NCBI GenBank assembly: GCA_023259015.1
Contig: JAHFRC010000010.1
Coordinates: 3,096 to 42,123 of the forward strand
Origin: Nitrosomonadales bacterium
Lineage (GTDB): Bacteria > Pseudomonadota > Gammaproteobacteria > Burkholderiales > Gallionellaceae
Length of the DNA stretch: 39,028 bases
Direction: 5' to 3'
Shown: positions 36,901-39,028 of the stretch, in pieces
How the letters are laid out: each line of letters begins with the position of its first letter
Position numbering within the stretch: position 1 is the first letter of the stretch
Made by a program: the position numbers and the translations under genes
The notes under the pieces: model-generated
Told to the model about the DNA's origin: nothing
Databases searched by the model: none
Seen by the model: only the letters and a program-made list of their open reading frames with translations

Positions 36901-37653
36901 AACATTTTGGATCGTGCGGCATTTTGGAAAAGCGGAGCACCCCCAGAACTTGTTACCCGCCTTGTCACCGCTATTTGTTGTGCGCAGAACCATTTGCGCC
37001 CCACACTTTGGGCATGACCTTGGTGCATCGGGGTCTAAACGGAGTTGAATATTCTTCACATGCTCACGATTTGTGGCGAGCGATGGAGCCATTCTTCCGG
37101 TGTTGATTGCAGTGGACACTTCTTCAACTTCAGAGGGCGACAGAAAAATTTCGGTCTTTGACTTGATGTAAGAAATATATCCGCCTGCGTAAGTGACGTT
37201 TGGCGGCATCTCGGTCTTGAATTCGCTACCGCCGACAAAGACGATGACAGAGTGAATTTGTTCAGGGGGAAGATTTAGCAAGGCTTCCAGCGCTTTGACA
37301 TGCTTATAATTTTGACGAAGTGGGTTTTGAAACTTGTTAGTTATTTTGAAAAGCTTCTGTGTCCACATGGGCTGATGCTCTTCGCCAAAAATCCAGCCGC
37401 TATAATTTTTTGTTTCAACGACGAACACGCCAAACCGTGACACGAAGATGTGATCGATTTGCGTCGTTCCATCGGGCGTTTTAAGCGTGACATTGTGAAT
37501 CGGACGGTACTCTTTGGGGTCAAGTAAAAACTTTGCGGACATCCTGACCATCCATTCGCCAAAGAGTCCCTTAAACCAAGGGGTTTTAACGACAGCGCCT
37601 GCAATGAGCAGAGGAAATATCCACCAAAGCTGAACAAAGAGTGTTTTGAGCAT
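36895..37653 (-). CDS. Membrane-anchored NERD-domain protein with topoisomerase-type zinc finger
   Basis: NERD domains resemble restriction-endonuclease-fold nucleases. Seen: an N-terminal membrane segment (LFVQLWWIFPLLIAGAVV), then a NERD core with GEWMV, TQIDHIFVSRFGVFVVETKN (Asp ... Glu-x-Lys, the likely catalytic set) and YSGWIFGE. The C-terminus is a four-Cys finger of the topoisomerase I type (CPKCGAQMVLR ... FWGCSAFPKC). At 252 residues it is intact, and its stop codon sits inside attC D. Such architecture suggests DNA recognition or cleavage at the membrane; a defence role is an inference. Confidence 0.85.
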   Translation of the reverse strand: MLKTLFVQLWWIFPLLIAGAVVKTPWFKGLFGEWMVRMSAKFLLDPKEYRPIHNVTLKTPDGTTQIDHIFVSRFGVFVVETKNYSGWIFGEEHQPMWTQKLFKITNKFQNPLRQNYKHVKALEALLNLPPEQIHSVIVFVGGSEFKTEMPPNVTYAGGYISYIKSKTEIFLSPSEVEEVSTAINTGRMAPSLATNREHVKNIQLRLDPDAPRSCPKCGAQMVLRTTNSGDKAGNKFWGCSAFPKCRTIQNVT

Positions 37654-37676
37654 GTATATACGAACCTGTAGAAGTT

Positions 37677-37740
37677 ACCTAACGTTCAAATTGAGGGGCT
37701 GCGCGCTTTTGCGCAGTCCCTCTCGAATGCAGGGTTAGGC
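37677..37740 (-). repeat. attC site E
   Basis: 64 bp, minus strand GCCTAAC ... GTTAGGT, a full match to RYYYAAC/GTTRRRY, with a CTGCGCAAAAGCGCGCAG hairpin. Internally identical to attC C. It contains the stop codon of hicB module 2. Confidence 0.92.
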
Positions 37741-37947
37741 AGCGATTTCGAGATACTCGACAATGCTCGCTGGTTGGGGAATGAGCAATCCGTCTTCACG
37801 AAGGCCCTCGATATGGAACTCAATGGCTTCACGGATTTCACGCTCGGTTTCCTCGACGGTGTGGCCAGTAGCAACACAACCTGGCAAGTCAGGCACGTAA
37901 GCTGAGTAGTTGTTTTCTGCTTTTTCGAGAACGATTGCGTAACGCAT
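37735..37947 (-). CDS. hicB: HicB-family antitoxin, module 2
   Basis: A 70-residue HicB: YAIVLEKAENNYSAYVPDLP then GCVATGHTVEETEREIREAI and HIEGLREDGL, the canonical short form. It follows hicA by 4 bp and ends within attC E. Unlike module 1, the toxin gene comes first, the common order, so control is probably by the complex acting on a promoter upstream of hicA. Confidence 0.93.
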   Translation of the reverse strand: MRYAIVLEKAENNYSAYVPDLPGCVATGHTVEETEREIREAIEFHIEGLREDGLLIPQPASIVEYLEIAA

Positions 37948-37951
37948 AGAA

Positions 37952-38140
37952 CTACTCCTTTAGCTTGGCTTGTTTGAGTATGCTGTTCAAAGTGCCGGGT
38001 GCCAAATCATCGCTTGGTTTTCCGGGCACGGTGACACGGCCACTTTTGACGGGATGCTTGAATTGACGATGGCTACCTCGCGTTGCAGCGAGATACCATC
38101 CATCCGTCTTTAGCATCATCAAGATTTCATTTACTTTCAT
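37952..38140 (-). CDS. hicA: HicA-family toxin, module 2
   Basis: A 62-residue canonical HicA: VNEILMMLKTDGWYLAATRG, SHRQFKHP with the catalytic His, and GKPSDDLAPGTLNSILKQA. It is first in the cassette, with ~40 bp between the attC F core and its ATG. Its proteins differ clearly from module 1, so cross-neutralisation is unlikely. Confidence 0.93.
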   Translation of the reverse strand: MKVNEILMMLKTDGWYLAATRGSHRQFKHPVKSGRVTVPGKPSDDLAPGTLNSILKQAKLKE

Positions 38141-38179
38141 GCTGCAAGGATAGCAGATTGCTATGGTGCTGCCAAAAAT

Positions 38180-38242
38180 GCCTAACGTTAAGGTAAGGGG
38201 CGGCGCGCTTTTGCGCCGTCCCTCTTGACCGTGAGGTTAGGT
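38180..38242 (-). repeat. attC site F
   Basis: 63 bp, minus strand ACCTAAC ... GTTAGGC, both ends matching consensus, with a GACGGCGCAAAAGCGCGCCG hairpin in which compensating changes on both arms keep the pairing. Confidence 0.9.
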
Positions 38243-38631
38243 TTTTCTTCGCGGCCAACGATAGGCAATAATCTGCCAATCATATAATCAGAGTAATCGC
38301 GCATGAACTCAAAAAACAAGATTGCCAATATGTGCAGTGCGCATAGAGAGGAAAAGAAAATGCACAAAACAATAAACGGCTTATCAACCTTAGCGGACAG
38401 CCAAAATAGTGCGATTAGTCCGGAAATACAAAACGCGATTGTTAGAAACGAAGCCCAATACCTGCGAAACAACTTCATTCTATTCGAGCTATTTAAGGCG
38501 ATTGGATTTGTTTCTGGAGGAGCTGCGCTTGGAAGTGTTTTCCTCACTTGCCAAAATACAGCGCCCCATGTAGATGCGATGCTTGCGATTGCAATAATGA
38601 TAGCAATCCAATCGCTTGTGCTAATTACCAT
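38188..38631 (-). CDS. Unknown cassette membrane protein (three predicted TM segments)
   Basis: No family recognised. The 147-residue protein has hydrophobic segments near residues 8-28 (WIAIIIAIASIASTWGAVFW), 61-78 (FLTIAFCISGLIALFWLS) and 84-110 (FIVLCIFFSSLCALHILAIL), separated by basic loops. The last ~18 residues (NLTVKRDGAKARRPLP) are translated attC F, so the gene has no stop of its own before the site. Function is unknown; the small multi-pass layout is common among cassette proteins. Confidence 0.7.
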   Translation of the reverse strand: MVISTSDWIAIIIAIASIASTWGAVFWQVRKTLPSAAPPETNPIALNSSNRMKLFRRYWASFLTIAFCISGLIALFWLSAKVDKPFIVLCIFFSSLCALHILAILFFEFMRDYSDYMIGRLLPIVGREEKPNLTVKRDGAKARRPLP

Positions 38632-38649
38632 GGTAGCTCGGCATAAAAA

Positions 38650-38712
38650 ACCTAACGTGAAGCTAAGGGGCGCCGCGCTTTTGCGGCGTCCCGCTTGAGC
38701 GTAGGGTTAGGC
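38650..38712 (-). repeat. attC site G
   Basis: 63 bp, minus strand GCCTAAC ... GTTAGGT, both ends matching consensus, with a GCCGCAAAAGCGCGGC hairpin. Its arms resemble attC A, but the stem has paired substitutions. Confidence 0.9.
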
Positions 38713-38756
38713 CGCTTTCGGCTCGTGGTGATTGCCGGTTCTCAGACGGAGTGGAA

Positions 38757-39026
38757 TTACGGAACAAGTTTCACCTCGATGTTGCTCTGCCGAAACCAAG
38801 AGACGATCTCAGTTATGTCTTCGTCCGGGTTATGTGATGGCGGGCTGAAACCAAAAGTCATTTTTGGCGTATTGAGGCTTTTAACTTCAACGCATGAGCC
38901 CTCATCCTTCTTCTTTCTGCGAAGAAGAAGGGGGATAGGTGACTTCGTCTTTAGATAGATCAGTGCGCCCGCCAGATCCTTGAATTCGTCGGATGAATAG
39001 AACTGAATAAATACTTTCGACTTTTC
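38757..39026 (-). CDS. Unknown cassette protein (5' partial at the window edge)
   Basis: The minus-strand frame is open from the edge and encodes at least 89 residues (KVFIQFYSSDEFKDLAGALI ... IVSWFRQSNIEVKLVP), ending 45 bp before attC G. No family recognised. The alternating hydrophobic pattern and charged loop RRKKKDEG suggest a small alpha/beta protein. The ATG at the extreme window edge is in another frame, so the real start is outside. Confidence 0.6.
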   Translation of the reverse strand, partial: EKSKVFIQFYSSDEFKDLAGALIYLKTKSPIPLLLRRKKKDEGSCVEVKSLNTPKMTFGFSPPSHNPDEDITEIVSWFRQSNIEVKLVP

Positions 39027-39028
39027 AT

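Larger units (their letters stand above)
34880..39028 (-). mobile_element. Integron gene-cassette array (distal end; continues beyond the window)
   Basis: Seven attC sites of 63-64 bp recur every 375-840 bp, each following a short minus-strand gene or pair whose stop codon often lies within the site. All genes share one orientation, so transcription and insertion polarity run from high to low coordinates and attI/intI should be beyond 39028. No integrase gene is in the window. The very similar attC sequences are the hallmark of a sedentary chromosomal integron, not of a mobile one with mixed attC types. Contents: hicBA, hicAB, a NERD protein, a HEPN-like protein and four unknowns. Confidence 0.85.

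Noticed and set aside
38303-38698. 131-residue plus-strand frame in the last complete cassette
   Set aside because: It is antisense to the three-TM cassette gene and runs through attC G against the array polarity.
35275-38712. CRISPR array suggested by seven similar short repeats
   Set aside because: Spacing is 370-840 bp with a gene in each interval, and repeats end in integron core motifs and fold into attC-type hairpins. No cas genes are present.

Overview
The window reads as chromosome of a betaproteobacterium, most likely of the Nitrosomonadales/Gallionellaceae type. This placement is an inference from gene order (ndk-rlmN-pilW-rodZ-ispG ... hisS-yfgM-bamB-der), protein character and moderate GC; no rRNA or marker tree was available. 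I see no tRNA, rRNA, CRISPR array or phage module.

Layout. (1) 1-4096: a 5'-truncated envelope-type protein (Ala/Lys/Glu coiled coil, Sel1 repeats, NTF2-like tail) converges on a lapG-lapD pair. LapD looks intact, but LapG has lost the nucleophilic Cys and the adjacent acidic residues. (2) 4617-17040: a carbohydrate-storage block. On the minus strand lie glgB, a small DUF2934 protein and pgi. Divergent from them are glgC, a GH57 glucan enzyme and malQ. Then come pgl (minus), gnd and zwf. Together these cover glycogen synthesis and remodelling and the oxidative pentose phosphate pathway, linked through glucose-6-phosphate. (3) 17125-22266: a YfcH-like epimerase, a scar made of an IS30 transposase fragment abutting a frameshifted sirtuin fragment, an RpfE-type protein, accA and tilS. 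(4) 22390-34322: a housekeeping run of ndk, rlmN, pilW, rodZ and ispG, mostly with overlapping ends, then a 108-bp inverted-repeat element and a FecR/Trp-rich secreted protein inserted before hisS, yfgM, bamB and der. bamB carries an in-frame, hairpin-rich insertion ahead of its lipoprotein signal. (5) 34447-34728: an HU gene behind an operator-like palindrome.

(6) 34880-39028 (runs off the window): an integron cassette array. Seven 63-64 bp attC sites (core GTTAGRN, inverse core NNYTAAC, GC-rich hairpin between) separate short genes, all on the minus strand with an attC just downstream. The attI/integrase end should therefore lie beyond position 39028, and the distal end of the array is next to HU. 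Cassette contents are two HicA/HicB toxin-antitoxin modules in opposite gene orders, a membrane-anchored NERD nuclease-like protein with a topoisomerase-type zinc finger, a HEPN-like protein with an RNxxxH motif, and four proteins I do not recognise. The distal cassette lacks an attC and ends in a dispersed repeat.

The points most worth a second look are the integron array, the pseudo-protease LapG beside a seemingly competent LapD, and the structured insertion inside bamB.
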